Source: Mercenaria mercenaria (Eukaryota; Mollusca; Bivalvia; Venerida; Veneridae). Taken from it: a stretch of 64,000 nucleotides of DNA. Position 1 is the stretch's first letter. Each line of letters begins with the position of its first letter. The notes beneath the pieces were generated by a model. It was not told where the DNA came from, did no database searches, and was given only the letters and a program-made list of their open reading frames with translations. The position numbers were made by a program, and so were the translations under genes. The stretch spans positions 47,006,001 through 47,070,000 of the forward strand of contig NC_069371.1 in the NCBI RefSeq assembly GCF_021730395.1. The letters are read 5' to 3'. Of this stretch, positions 1-12,233 are shown one piece after another.

Positions 1-1119
1 TATATATAGTTAACTTCACTGATTTCTTGTCTACGCAAGAAGCAAGAATAAAATTAGAATTATTCGAACCAAAGGTTGAATACAGTACTGTAATTAGTCT
101 TTCGTTATTTAATATAGATTAACACTGTACAGCGTTCGACCCTTGAAACTTACGTTATTTCAGGAGTAAAGCACTTGAAATATATTCACTTTTTATAAAA
201 AAAGATACTTTTCTTGACACCTTTTAAAATTTCTAAGGACAATTATTGGACTTCAGTGGAACGGTATTCAAATCTTGAAACTTTATTGCATGTTATCTTG
301 AGAGAATGTGTAAGTCACTAGAAATGTTAAAACATTCTTTCTCTGTTAACTGCCTTTACTATAGTTTTAGTGTAACCAAACCTCAGACACACTTTAAGGA
401 AACTAGGCAAGGTACCAAACTGAGAGAAACGTAACCACCTGCTTTCAAAAGAATAAAAAAAAACACGGATCCTGACATGAAAGTGATTATTGTAGGTATG
501 AATGGTATCATTTGTATAGAAATACGACTGAATGACAGTATTTTCCATCTTATGTTCTACCAGTAATAAGTATATAAAACGTCTTCTTGAATGACCGAGA
601 CGAATCCTATTAAAATCTCCTTAAAGCAATAAATTCTTTATACACATGTCCAAACCAACAAGTCTTCTGCGTTAAACTCCAGGTCTACATATTAAAACAC
701 GGCACACTATTTTTCTTTCACAGACCACCAAATATGAAAAAAGAAACACAAACAGACGAACATACAAATCTTGCAGTGAATGAACTTAGTTCTTGGGCAA
801 GAACATCAAAATTGTGAGTTCTTAAAGCAGGAGGTGACACTTACTAGATATTAACTGACCTTCCATAAAAGTAATCTCACATCAGTGTCCTCTTAGTAGA
901 CCTAAGCATTTCAAACCAGTGTGAAGGTGAGTATAAGGTGGCAACAGCAAGAAGACGTACAAAGGTCTATGGTCTCTTCTTCACCAGCAACACATCGTTG
1001 GTAATCAAATTTCAAAACGAACGCAGGAGCGGGCTTATCCTCTTTGACAAAAGCCCGAATAGAGTTAAGTCAACGAAGTAAAACATAATATTCGGGACAA
1101 AGCTGAAACAGCTAAAGCT
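1..1119. other. AT-rich DNA with no recognised gene
   Basis: I see no coding exon, RNA or clear repeat here. The short open frames have no recognisable motif and look like chance. The last 150 bases may belong to the adjacent Gypsy fossil. Confidence 0.5.
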
Positions 1120-2130
1120 ACCTGAAAAGGGACAAAACTGTGGCAAATGCGTAAATGTGGGTCATTTTGCTGTACGTGTGCTGTAAAACAAATTCAGTAA
1201 ACGAATTTTCTCAAGTAAGTGAATATCTTGAAAGCGCTCCACTAGGACAATTAGTTGGGAATGGCGTATTTCCCTAAAAGAAGGAGCTAAACTATATGCC
1301 CTGGCAGTTCGGCGGGGCATATCGATTCCGCTGCTTCCGAATGTAAAAACTGAATTACAGGAAATGGAAAAGTAAGGTATCATTTTCAAAGTTAACAAAA
1401 ACTTTAAATGGTGCACAGGAATAGATTGTGTACCGAAAAATAATGGTAACATTACTCAGTTAAATAGAAACGTACGCTGTGAAACTTTCCATTGCCTATC
1501 ATAAACCAGAGTCTATGGCGCCTGGCTGATGCAAAATATTTTAAGAAGTTAGATGCTTATAGCGGTTTTTTGGCGGATAAATCTTGCTGATGAGAGGCAG
1601 TAGCTTACTACGTTTACTACACCATTCGGTAGTTTGCATTCAAGCGTCTACATATGGGACTTATATATCAGCAATAGTTCTAAATATTTCCGGAAGCGCA
1701 TGTCACAAATACTAGACGATATTGACGGGGTTTTATGCCAGACAGACGATATTCTAGTGTATGGACGGACAAGAGAAGAACATGACTCGAGACTGGAGAC
1801 TGTCCTGACTAGACTAGAACAGGCTTATTGTACCCTTAACCCAAACAAATGTGTGTTCAAGAAACCCAAAGTTAAGTTTGTTGGACACATTTGCAATGAA
1901 GACGGAATAGAGGCAGACCCTGATAAAGTCGAGGCCGTACGAGACTTGCTACCACCCAAAGTTGTGCATGGTGCGCGCAGTTTTATCTGGTCACACAGCT
2001 AGGGAAGTTTTCACCTCTTCTAGCTGAATGCCCAAAACAGATACGAGACTACTGAGCAGTAAATCTCAATTCTATTGGGGTTTCCCCCAACACGAATCAT
2101 TGACCAAATGGGTGACAGATTCAAAACACA
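1120..2130 (+). mobile_element. Ty3/Gypsy LTR-retrotransposon fossil (gag end and reverse transcriptase region)
   Basis: This is a relic of a Ty3/Gypsy-type LTR retrotransposon. The first part, near 1140-1190, reads like a CCHC zinc-knuckle of Gag. From about 1280 onward it matches the general layout of a Gypsy reverse transcriptase, ending with the well-preserved stretch at 1690-1950 that contains the YxDD-equivalent DDILVYG segment followed by NPNKC and FVGH. No long terminal repeats, protease or integrase could be seen, so only an internal piece remains. It is clearly broken, with several breaks and missing ends, and looks old. Family assignment rests on the RT motifs. Confidence 0.8.
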
Positions 2131-3944
2131 ATTCTGCAGTCTCCAAAGAAAAGCTTAAAAACAATTAAATTCTACTTAATTAAGGCAAACAAAGAGAATT
2201 TACTTACCATCACAATTGTGTGAAAAAATGTGGTCAAAACGTTCACATTCCATTCAGCATTTCAGCCAGGCTACGGGGTATTCGTTAAAGATATTGTCAG
2301 TGAGGGTATAATTATACATGAAAATTCGCGACTATGATCCTTTGTTGTAGAATCACAAAAAAGTACAATATCAAAGAATCGTAGGAATTTGGTTAAACTG
2401 AGTAGTAAAGTTTGACAAGGACATTGATATTCAGGACTATCACAGAATGCTAGTCACCAGTGTTTAACAATGAATCAGACACTTAACTGTCTCAAATATA
2501 AGATAGTTTGCATATTGAAAGATCAAACAGTTTATGGACTGTTTTACTTACACAATCTGAAAGGATTTCACGCCCTCGAGAGAGATTAAATTTGAAATTG
2601 TTTTGAAGTAGATGATGATTGAAACAACTTTATATCTTAACAGTATATTAATTTAAGTACGCATCTGATATTTCAATCAAGTTTAATGACATTATAGAAT
2701 AATCTTAAAACATGTTGAATTCAATTAGAACAATGCTACTGTTACAGGCAAACCATGAGTTGATGTTCTTATGAAAAATTAACTTTCAGACTTTGGAAAA
2801 GGGGTGTATAACACATTGGAGTATAACTATTTATAATATATCTATTTTTTTATCCATTCTTTTACGTTTATTTGCAACAAACAATATCCTAATATATGAC
2901 CTACTGAATACACGTACGTACAAAAAAGCTGTTTTTTCCGGTATTTGGACGGTTCAATATTTCCATGTTAAACATACGATAAAATCCGAATCGCGCGAAA
3001 ATGTTCGGAATGTAATTATAAATCGGATGATGTAGGCGCTCTAGTATGTCCGCATGTTACTCTTTTCAGTCTGTACCATGTATTTTCAAATTCCTCCCCG
3101 GAATATTGAAACTATCTTTTAAAAGCTACATAAAGCAACGCTTAAATAGTAACAGACGTGGTCCCGCCCCATAAAAGACAAACATTTAAATCACATTTAT
3201 TATGCCCCATTTGAAGGAGTAGTATATTATTTACAGACTTACCCTTAGCCTTTTTTTAAACATGGGAAACAATCTGTTTATATGGTGAAATTGTTGAGTA
3301 AACACCGTTTGTTAATCCTAATCCTGTCCATGTTATATCAGTGCAAATGAAAAGTAACCTATCTATGTTAAATGCTATGCATGATAAGACAGTCATGTAT
3401 CTAACAGTCCTGAAATTGATTTCTTTAATTTTCTTATATTTCTAGATATTTTCCCATACGTTGACGCATGTATGCGGTTAGTAGAGATTGTTTTCTTTCC
3501 AGAAGTAGTCTTGTTAGCATATTTTACCTTGTGAAATTATGTGGGTTTTGTTGACAATTTTTCCCCACAGAAAAAGTCTTTCATATTCTCCAGGGCACTA
3601 ACTTATTTGATCTTTAATTAGTTTCAGACTGCTAATCCAATGGCAATTATGCACGCTTTTTCCCTGCCTGGAGGTAAAAACTGCATAGTTTGCATGAGGT
3701 TCTAGGCCAACAGCCACCTAAATCTACTATAAAGTCTTAAGGAAGTTGTCTCCGTTTTATCCAAAGATTTTACCCGGCGGGTTCATTTTATTCAGCTCAA
3801 ACAACTTGTTTTTCAGAAAATGGTATTTTTCATATTTTTTTTTTCAGTCTATGTACTTTGATGCAGTTAACTACACATATGTCTAAAATAGATTGTTCAT
3901 ACTTGAAGTTTGTATTTTTATAGTTACACTGTCTATACTGTTTT
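2131..3944. other. AT-rich DNA with no recognised gene
   Basis: No conserved domain, RNA gene or clear repeat was seen. The open frame at 2793-3035 has no recognisable motif and atypical composition for a protein. Confidence 0.5.
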
Positions 3945-4625
3945 GCAGAAGTCGGTCAGTCGGATGTTAGATAGCTCGGTCGGTCCGTAGACCGGTCAGT
4001 TTCCGGATAATAACGCAAGAACGCGATCATAAAAGTTGATAGAAAGATTAGTCATGACCAGTAAAGTATTCCCATAGATTTTGAAATTAGTAGGTCAAAG
4101 GTCAAAGTCGCAGTGACATGGAACAGTTAAACCGTTTCCGGAAGATAACTCAAAAAAGCTTAGGCATGGGATCCTGAAAGGTGAAAAGGAGATTGGACAT
4201 GATCGGCAGATGCTCCCTATTGATTATTTTATCAGTAGAACAAAGGTCAAGGTCACAGTGACCAGGAACAGTTGAACGGTTTCCGAGCGATAACATGAGA
4301 ACACATTGGACTAGGATCATGAAATTTGACCTGGAGCTAGATCATGACCAGCAGATGACCACTATTGATTTTGAGTTCAGAAGGACAATGGTCAAGGTCA
4401 CATTGATCCAAAACAGTGGAAGTTTTATTTGCCAAATAACTAGATATGTTTTGGTCTAAGACCACATTTGATACGGTAGTCACGTATGATCCACAATAAT
4501 TATTATTGATTTGAGGTCAGTACGCCAAACGTCCAGCGTACAGTGACCAAATAATTTCTGTTCCTTGTGCAGTTACTAAATGCATCAAGAGGGGAATTTA
4601 GTTTTCTACGAGCTCTTGTTATAAT
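3945..4625 (+). repeat. Interspersed repeat with GTCGGTCGG head and about 140-bp tandem core
   Basis: The block begins with a run of GTCGGTCGG/CGGTCCG-type sequence at 3949-4000. Roughly three degenerate copies of a 135-146 bp unit follow, each with a TTTCCGG(A/G)..GATAAC segment (about 3999, 4134 and 4280) and a GGTCAAGGTCACA segment. It ends near GAGCTCTTGTTATAAT at about 4625. The head plus tandem-core plan matches other elements in this window (5.7, 21.4, 61.9 and 63.3 kb), suggesting a common type of non-autonomous element. Confidence 0.6.
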
Positions 4626-5030
4626 AATGTCACCAGCGTATTCAGTTAAGAGGTAACAAAAATTGTGTTTTATCTAGAAATGATGTCATTTCCTGTGAGG
4701 CATTTAAGTTTATCTGAGCAAAGATGAGACAGAGGCGTCAGGTATTATGAACTTCAAAATATAGTCTCGCAGAATAATCTTTTTTTTTTCTCTGAAAATA
4801 ATTCAATTTTAAAATTTCCCGAAACAGAGCCAGAATGCTTTTTAATGTTAAGAATATGACTAATGATTTTATTATTTTGATAAAATAAGAAACACAGTGA
4901 ACAGGTACGACTACGTATGAAGTTAATTTAGTAAGCATGTAGCTGAAACGAATAACTATTAGATAGGTAGCTTCTAAATAATCTTCAGATTGATTGCTAT
5001 TTTTGTCTGTCTGTTCATACACAGATGTAC

Positions 5031-7993
5031 TTAAAGAGTACAGACAACACATGTTATCTCCCTACCGCCGACGTACGGTGGGCAGGCCAAACTTTTCCCA
5101 CAGATGCCTTCAACTAAGTAAAGACGGTTATCCTCATCATCCGCATCACCATTGACGACTTTTTCTGGACGTCGATCGAGACAAACGTATTCAGTAGCGC
5201 TCTTATCACCGTAGTAACCAGATACTAAATACCCGCTATATTCCATCGTCCAACCATCGTAACACCTGTTTCTCCCTGGAATCATCAACGATGTACTTCT
5301 CTTCGTTTGACAGACGGCACAAACAGCGTTGTGGTTGAACATGTTGTCTCCGAAAAAATCTGCAGCTCCATTAGATCTATGGTTCCAAAATTGATACTCT
5401 ACACCAGTTATTTTCCCTAGACTTTCTGCTGTGTCCTTAAAGTGGTCCCACAAAGGTTCAGCAGTAAGACAGAGATAATTGGACCCGGTTCCCGGTTGTT
5501 CCTTATCAGACCCACCCATAAAACCTAGTAAGAAATAAAAGATAACGATTTTATAAAGGTTTTGAATGTTCTCAAATGTTTGAAACAATGCTTTTTCTTG
5601 GAGAAACATTTTACAACGAGTGATTTTTAGTATGTAAGGTCGTGCAATATCGGGTGCATAAAACTAATAACATAAACAATTATTTCTCAAGCGGTTAAAA
5701 TGTCTTATGCAGGATTAGTTATCCCCCGCCGATGAAATCGGGAGGGGGTATTGAAATGGCGTTGTCCGTCCGTCACGTCCGTGCATCCGTGCGTGCGTGC
5801 GTGCGTGTGTCCGTCCGCAGCCATTTCTCAGTAACTAGCAGGTAGAATTTCATGAAACTTGAAATAAACATGAACCAACATACTGCGATGATGCCCGTTA
5901 AGTTTTTTTTTTGGATTGGTCGATTTCCCTTAGAGTTATTGCCCTTGATTTAATGAAAAATGCCCAAAAATGTCCGTCCGCAGCCATTTCTCAGTAACGT
6001 GGAATTTCATGAAACTTGAAATAAATATGAACCAACATACTGCAGTGATGTCCATCAAGTTTTTTTTGGATTGGTCAATTTCCCTTAGAGTTATTGCCCT
6101 TTATTTACTGAAAAATCCACGTCTGCAGCCATTTCTCAGTAACAAGCTGGTAGAATTTCATGAAACTTAAAATAAATATGAATCAACATACTTTGATGAT
6201 GTATGTCATTTTTTTTTTCAATTGGTCATTTTCCTAAGAGTTACTGCCCTTTAATTATTTGAAAATCTACAGATTTGTACATAACAAACCAACCAATTGG
6301 TAGAATTTCATAAAACTTCTTTCATTCTTTTCCGTGAACATTTATTATAAACATGTGAAGTTGTGTACCCACACCTGGTCACTACCTTGCTTTCGTCACC
6401 CCCCCCCCCCCCCCACAAAAAAAAATCTTTCCTTTTTATTATTATTTTTTTCAGACTTTCATGAATATTTATCAACATACAAAGTTGTACTGTTCCCCCA
6501 CCTCACTCCTCCACTCAGTCATCCCCCCCCACCCCCACATTTTTATTTTTTTTTCATTTTTAATTTTCCATCCATATTTCAATATTTATAATCAACATCG
6601 ATGATCAATGACAATAATCGATGTTTTGTACCCTCACCCAGTCATCCCCGCTGCCCCTCCCCCCAACCAAAAAATAGCATTCATTTTCTGTTAAATTGAT
6701 TTTGACAAATGAAATTATTTGCTTCTTTTGCTTCTTAGTAACATCCTTAACTTTTTGCCGGATATATTTTTTTGCCATTCCTGACCACAAACCCTTTCGG
6801 CGGGGGATACCAGTTCATCGAATTTGCTTGTTTATTATCTATTTCATCAAAGGGAAAAGGGTTGCGTTAGCTATAATAACGAAAAAGTTTAAGTCACCGA
6901 AATCAGTTTGATGAAGACCATTAGATTTATTCTACATTTCTTGCCTGAAGTACAACAAAACAGTATGCTGATTATAATGGCGATCTTGTCAAGGCAAACG
7001 GGCGCATATGGCCGTGTAGACGAAGTAAACGTTAGTCGTGTACAGTACATACATAGGTTTAAATCATAAGAGAATTTGTAATTTTGGAAATGATTTAATG
7101 TTTACCTAAATCAATGAGGTATTGAATTCCCTATATATATATGGTTTGATACATGTAAGTTTTATTTGAATTTATCTCGTATCCGCAACAAAACCAGCAT
7201 TTAAACCGAAATCGGTATCGATGATAATTTCGTCGGAAATTTCCTGCACTATTTTGGTCTTTCGAGTGAGTGGTCACTGCAGATATTGCCCCTTAAGAAA
7301 AATAACTCAATATTCCACAGGATTGCGTTAAATTAGTTAGATTAAAGTGAACGGAACCTCTCTTACTGCGAGATTTTCATTGAATCCGTCGCTATGGAAG
7401 GTTTTTATCGGAATTATAGCCATAACGTATAATATCCACAGAAGTTTAAACAAGCTCATCTTTTTAATGTTAAGACTTCATTTGTATAATAATTCTTATC
7501 TATCAAGTGCTGCCTTTATCAGAATCGAAAGTTCTTACCAGAGTATATGAGGTTCGTTCCATTTTCAGGGCAAACTTTGCGACCCCAACGAATATACGTG
7601 CTTCCAATAGCTGAAAACATAAAAACAATCACCATAATAATTATTTAGAGAGAAAAACACAAAACAAATCCAGTGTAAAAATGTCTGTATTCAAAATGTA
7701 ACAATTGTTCAAATATTGAATACAATTTATGTTATTGTGGTCTTATTCAACTTACATTTTTCTGCTTCTTTGAGAGCTTGTATCTCCACTTGTTGTCTTC
7801 GAATTTCTTCCTTTGCAGCCGTTAAATCCTGTCTTAAAAGAATTAACTCTTGTATAATCTTATAATCGTAGTCAAACTTAGATGTACATTGTGGTTCCTG
7901 ATCTGTACTATCAGCTTTTGTTTGTAGAGAGCTGTAACAAACAAAGAAAACGCAACATAGTTTTACATGGAGTGCATTAGGAAACATCTTCAT
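5031..7993 (-). CDS. Secreted Cys-rich protein, molluscan short-chain collagen C4-like family (3 exons)
   Basis: Three exons join in frame to about 267 aa: exon 1 at 7756-7993 (ATG at 7993, or 7987 two codons later), exon 2 at 7539-7610 and exon 3 at 5031-5524 with the stop. All splice sites are GT-AG and the coding sum of 804 bases divides by three. Exon 1 has a hydrophobic signal peptide (VKLCCVFFVCYSS) and then a heptad-like coiled coil (LLRQDLTAAKEEIRRQQVEI). Exon 2 carries YIRWGRKVCPENGTNLIYSG, and exon 3 carries GSNYLCL, CAVCQ and CYDGW, with paired Cys to the end. In molluscs such proteins are often annotated short-chain collagen C4-like although they lack Gly-X-Y repeats, as this one does. 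Function is unknown; extracellular oligomerisation through the coiled coil is inferred. The 2-kb intron 2 holds a repeat at 5.7-6.3 kb. Confidence 0.82.
5722..6320 (+). repeat. Hairpin-headed repeat with about 155-bp tandem core (inside intron 2 of the secreted-protein gene)
   Basis: It opens with a short hairpin (TATCCCCCGCCGATG paired with GGGAGGGGGTAT at 5722-5751). Next come GTCCGTCCG/CGTGCGTGCG simple sequence and about four tandem copies of a 150-160 bp unit. Each unit starts with CCGCAGCCATTTCTCAGTAAC (near 5816, 5978 and 6125) and contains AATTTCATGAAACTTGAAATAAA. This is the hairpin/GTCC/tandem plan repeated elsewhere in the window. Confidence 0.65.
6390..6700. repeat. C-rich, T-rich low-complexity tandem segment
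   Basis: Three degenerate copies of a unit combine a C-run (6400-6413, 6524-6536 and 6655-6664) with a following A/T-run and a CTCAC..CAGTCATCC motif. On the minus strand the C-runs are G-runs. The segment lies in intron 2 of the secreted-protein gene. The Pro-rich open frame across it is a composition artefact. Confidence 0.6.
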
Positions 7994-7999
7994 ACATGT

Positions 8000-8723
8000 A
8001 TTTTCCGAATAGCATACTATGTTGATTTTCCGAAAGAGGAACGACAAGTAAAATACAAAACACTTCTTTCCTAACTAAATATGCGTCTCGTCTACTTTAT
8101 CAACAAACACTTGTATATTACTTATTCAAGCATGAAATGTGGGAGACACTCCAAACAACTATCAAATAAATTTATCGGTAATATATCGCTATACTGTGAA
8201 ATCTATTATTATTGTGGGAGGACTGTTTTTTGTTGATTTTGTAGTTGCATGATTCCGCAAATTTTAATCATGGCAAACGCATAAAAACAATCCCGTTCGT
8301 ATTATTTACGAATTCATATCCCATAAAAAGCGGGTTTGGTCCAAAACCACGAAATTTCGTGCCCACGAAATAAAATGATTTCATAATATAAATTGTATAG
8401 ATATAACTATATAAACGAAGTGTGTAGCCATCAGGAAGTGAAACATTATCTTTGTTTCGTCTCATTATTTGTGTGAGAGTATAATGCGGAAGTTTCTATT
8501 TGTTTATAATAAACTTCAGCTCAAGAGCATATTATATTTATTACTGCATGTATTCATAAATCTTGACTATCCTAACGATTTAAACTTGTTAAGATAAAAC
8601 CTGATTTTATAAAACGCAGTCAATTTTTACGGTATTACATGAGGTTAGAAAACAAGTAAATTGTTTTTAAACTTGTAGTCTCAGCGTTGTGAAAGACATC
8701 GAACGACCTTTTGTCAAAATAAA
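8000..8723. other. Upstream flank of the secreted-protein gene, nothing certain
   Basis: AT-rich sequence follows the first exon on its 5' side. No clear TATA box or repeat boundary could be assigned. Confidence 0.4.
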
Positions 8724-8960
8724 TGAGCCGTGCCATGAGAAAACCAACATAGTGGGTTTGCGACCAGCATGGATCCAGACCAGCCTGCGCATCCGCGCAG
8801 TCTGGTCAGGCTCCATGCTGTTCGCTTTTAAAGCCTATTGGAATTGGAGAAACTGTATGCGAACAGCAAGGATCCTGACCAGACTGCGCGGATGCGCAGG
8901 CTGGTCTGGATCCATGCTGGTCGCACACCCACTATGTTGGTTTTCCCATGGCACGGCTCA
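8724..8960. mobile_element. Nested-palindrome foldback element, copy 1
   Basis: A 237-bp element with ends TGAGCCGTGCCATGAGAAAA and the matching inverted right end. The two arms are inverted repeats of about 100 bp, and each arm contains its own palindrome centred on CCTGCGCATCCGCGCAG and flanked by GGATCC-containing arms. The central loop carries AAAGCCTATTGGAATTGGAGAAACTG. It is one of six copies in this window, all with the same ends. No transposase is encoded, so it is a non-autonomous foldback or MITE-type element. The open frame across it is a shadow of the repeat. Confidence 0.85.
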
Positions 8961-10511
8961 AATGATTATTTAAATGTTATCCGAAATGTTCACTGATGTG
9001 GTATCGGATAGGTGTATAAGGCTTGGTACTTTCTGAAAGTCAATCGAGTTTCTTAATTCAATTCACGTACACAGTACAAGCATAAAATTCGTTCACTGCA
9101 TTTAAAAATGGTACCTCGTTACGTGTAAGGGAATTTAATAGTTACTTAAGATACTAAGAGTAACAGAAAAACAAACCAGCAAAACAACAACATAATTATC
9201 TTATTTTGAAAAGTAGCAATTCAAATACCTTGAAAATATTAAATAGCTGTAGAGTCTATTTTTAATTCCAGCACTTTCGTGTATCACAAAGAATAAAAAA
9301 CAAGAATGTGGAAAATCCCAAAATAGCACAGACTTTAAAATAACGTTAACACCCTGTTGATCAAACCTTACAATGATTGAGGGAAGAAAAAGGAAAAATA
9401 TAATAACAGAACGTCTAATAGAATGATATGTTATTAGAGAGTTTATGCAGACACCCTATAACATGCAATCCTTCAATGAAAAAGGTAATACAAATGGTAG
9501 TAATGAGATATGAGCCACCGCAATTAAGACATAAACACACTAGGTACCTTGACTTCCATAATTGAAATAAAATAGCAAGAGTCAAACAATGCAGTACAAG
9601 CCAGTCTCCTTTAAATCTATCTTTAACCAGAATGTTTCCCCTAAATTGTGTGTGGGTATGGAATCATGCCTAACACATCAATCAACTATAAACATTATTC
9701 GAAATCTTTGACTGTGTATTATTGTTGATGTTTGAATGAGGAATAAGGAAGCGTTACTAACTTCCAAGTTGTAAATGACTGATCTTTTGTAGATCAAAAC
9801 ACATGTTGTTTTGTCATCCTCTACCTGTCTGTAAACGCTATCCTTGATTCGTACACTGTTCAGATCTATTTCGAATAGAGACACTATTGGACTTCTTCAA
9901 ATATTAGTTGTTAAAAAGTTAAGTCACCTTCTTCTATTACTTGCCACCAGCCGTATCAACAGAACGTTTGTCAAATAAATGTGTAACATATTCTCAAAAG
10001 ATGATAACGTTGCTTTAGTCACTTTCCCAAACAGTATACCTTTAAATGAAAGACGTTTTCGTCTGACACTAAATGTTAAACATATCTTGCATGTAAGTAT
10101 TTATTTATGCGAAAGGAAGTAGTCATTTTCCTTATAAAAACGAATCTGCTCATATTTAGCTATACATATTGTTCAACCTCTCACAATTTCATTTGTCGTT
10201 GAATTTAATGAGGTTTAAATTATTCTCATTTATTTACATTCTAATGCGATATTAACATTCGTCTTAAAATGCGAAGTGATTATAAATGCATGTAAGTACT
10301 TGTCGAATTTTAATTTCAAATTGTTTCGTTCAGAATTCAGAAGGATGCCTCCTGTTCTTAGACACATTAGCTATAAACAATAGATAAATTTACACGAGAT
10401 GTATACCAATGATTTTCAAATAAAAGTCACTAACGAAATACTACCTAGTAATGAGTTACGCTTACATGGTTCCATTGTTTGGCAGGTATGCAAAAGATTG
10501 ATATTTCACAA
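8961..10511. other. AT-rich DNA with no recognised gene
   Basis: No domain, RNA gene or repeat could be identified in these 1.5 kb. The short frame at 9678-9884 shows no motif. Confidence 0.45.
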
Positions 10512-10755
10512 GGGACCTCCGTGGTCGAGTGGTTAAGTTCGCCAATTGCAAATCACTTGCCCCTCACCGATGTGGGTTCGAGCCTCACTCGGAGCGTTGA
10601 ATTCTTCATGTGCGGAAGGCATCCAGCTGGCTTACGGAAGGTCGTTGGTTCTACCCAGGTACCCGCTCGTGATGAAATAATACACGGAGGGGCACCTGGG
10701 GTCTTCCTCCACTATCAAAGCTGCAAAGTCGCCATATAGCCAACTTCGCATTGAT
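10512..10755 (+). mobile_element. tRNA-derived SINE (bivalve type)
   Basis: The head reads like a class II (Leu/Ser-like) tRNA with an A box (TGGTCGAGTGG, about 10522) and a B box (GGTTCGAGCC, about 10575). A conserved body follows, including CATCCAGCTGGCTTACGGAAGG and GGGGCACCTGGGGTCTTCC at about 10690, then AAGTCGCCATAT near the 3' end. This is the layout of abundant bivalve SINEs (RUDI/Meta-domain-like, from memory). ATTGATAT occurs just before and just after the element and may be a target duplication. The open frame through it is not a gene. Confidence 0.8.
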
Positions 10756-10937
10756 ATATATATTCGTTTTTAGTTTCAAAGAGACAAACCTCAATGTTTA
10801 ACTTGTCTTCTAGGTTCTTTGTGGTGTAAAATGTAGCTCGAAACGCGGGCAAAACAATTACCTAGATAAAGAAATGAGAACTTCTTTGTTTGTTTGGATA
10901 GAGTTCTTAAGGAACATTAATCTTTTAAAAGTATAAA

Positions 10938-11629
10938 GCTACAGTCACACATATGGATATGTCCGTGCGTTGAGATACGGGATTGGAATGGGATTGGTTT
11001 GTGGGTGGCGGACACGGATAAGTACGGAGCAGTACGTCTTAGTACGGGGAAATTGGTGAGTAAAGCTACAGTCACAAATACGGTTATGTCCGTGCGTTGA
11101 GGTACGGTGCGGATGGAGTGGGTCGTTAGGGCCGGACACGGATAAGTACGGAGCAGTTCGTTATAGAACTGGAAAAATGGTGTGAAACGGGGAACAACAA
11201 ATACAGCATGCGAATATGTACTACGTTGAGCTACGTTTTACCGCGCATGGAAACTTTCCAAGCGCGTGCACGGGACTGCGATGAACTACGTCGAACTACG
11301 CTTAAGTACGGACAGCTTCGGATATCTGCGTTCAGCTACGGATCAATACGGCAAAGTACGTTTCAGTACGGATAACTACGTTTTAGTATGTTTAACTGCG
11401 GATGAATAAGTTTCAAACAAGTTAGACGAAAGTCACGCTCAAATGGTACGAATTGCTAAAATTTTTGTGCATGTTCAAAAGTTGGAGAAACTTGCAAGTT
11501 TGGGATAAGTCTTGAATATGTTTTGACCAAGTTTTGGAATGGATACTAATTTGATGTACGGCTCAGGTACGGATCGATACGGATTACAATATTTCTATCC
11601 GTGGCTAGACGTAGCTATCTGCGCCGTTT
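10938..11629 (+). repeat. Decamer-phased TACG repeat element, copy 1 (with duplicated 5' segment)
   Basis: The element starts with GCTACAGTCACACATA and ends with GACGTAGCTATCTGCGCCGTTT. Its first ~125 bp are tandemly duplicated (second start at 11065). From 11013 to 11043, and most strikingly from 11287 to 11400, the tetramer TACG (or a one-base variant) recurs every 10 bases exactly. A second copy lies at 53757-54337. No protein or terminal inverted repeat was found. Confidence 0.75.
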
Positions 11630-12233
11630 GTTTGACTTGGGTTTTACACAATGTAAAACATCAACGCATTTTCTTTTAACCCTCCGTTCTTTCTGGACAA
11701 CATATCAGAGAACTTATTTGATTTTAAGGGCAAAATAATCAAAACATATAATTTTGAAGAGCATTTTTATCAAATATAATTCATAACAAATTAAAATGTA
11801 TATATAAGTTAGCCAGCTTTAAAACAGAAACCTAAAAATTATTACATGTGTAGCATTTTACTCTTAAATGCTGATATCTTGACATATTGCTGCTACAAAA
11901 GTAAGTTTGTTTGATTTTAGGCTTCGTACTGCAAAAAGTACTTGTCTAGTTATTTAAATTTAAACATTTAATTAAAAAAAACTGAAATTGTGAAAATAAA
12001 TATGTTTTAATCATTTAATTGCTTATAACACCAATACAATAAGTATTTTTGTACAATGCCAAGTAAACTACTATAATAATTCATAACAAAGCAAACAAAT
12101 CATTGAATTATATTAATACACCGAATACGTTGTTTTGTGAATAAGGGTATTAAATTTTAAAATAATACTACACGTGTCCTAATTAAAAACTTGTCATTGT
12201 AGCCAAAATACTTGTTGAACTATCATCAATTTC
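11630..12233. other. AT-rich DNA, nothing recognised
   Basis: Very AT-rich sequence with no supported gene, RNA or repeat boundary. Confidence 0.45.

Noticed and set aside
6334-6591. Proline-rich protein
   Set aside because: It is translation of C-runs and T-runs in intronic low-complexity DNA.
10479-10739. 86-aa protein
   Set aside because: The frame runs through a tRNA-derived SINE.
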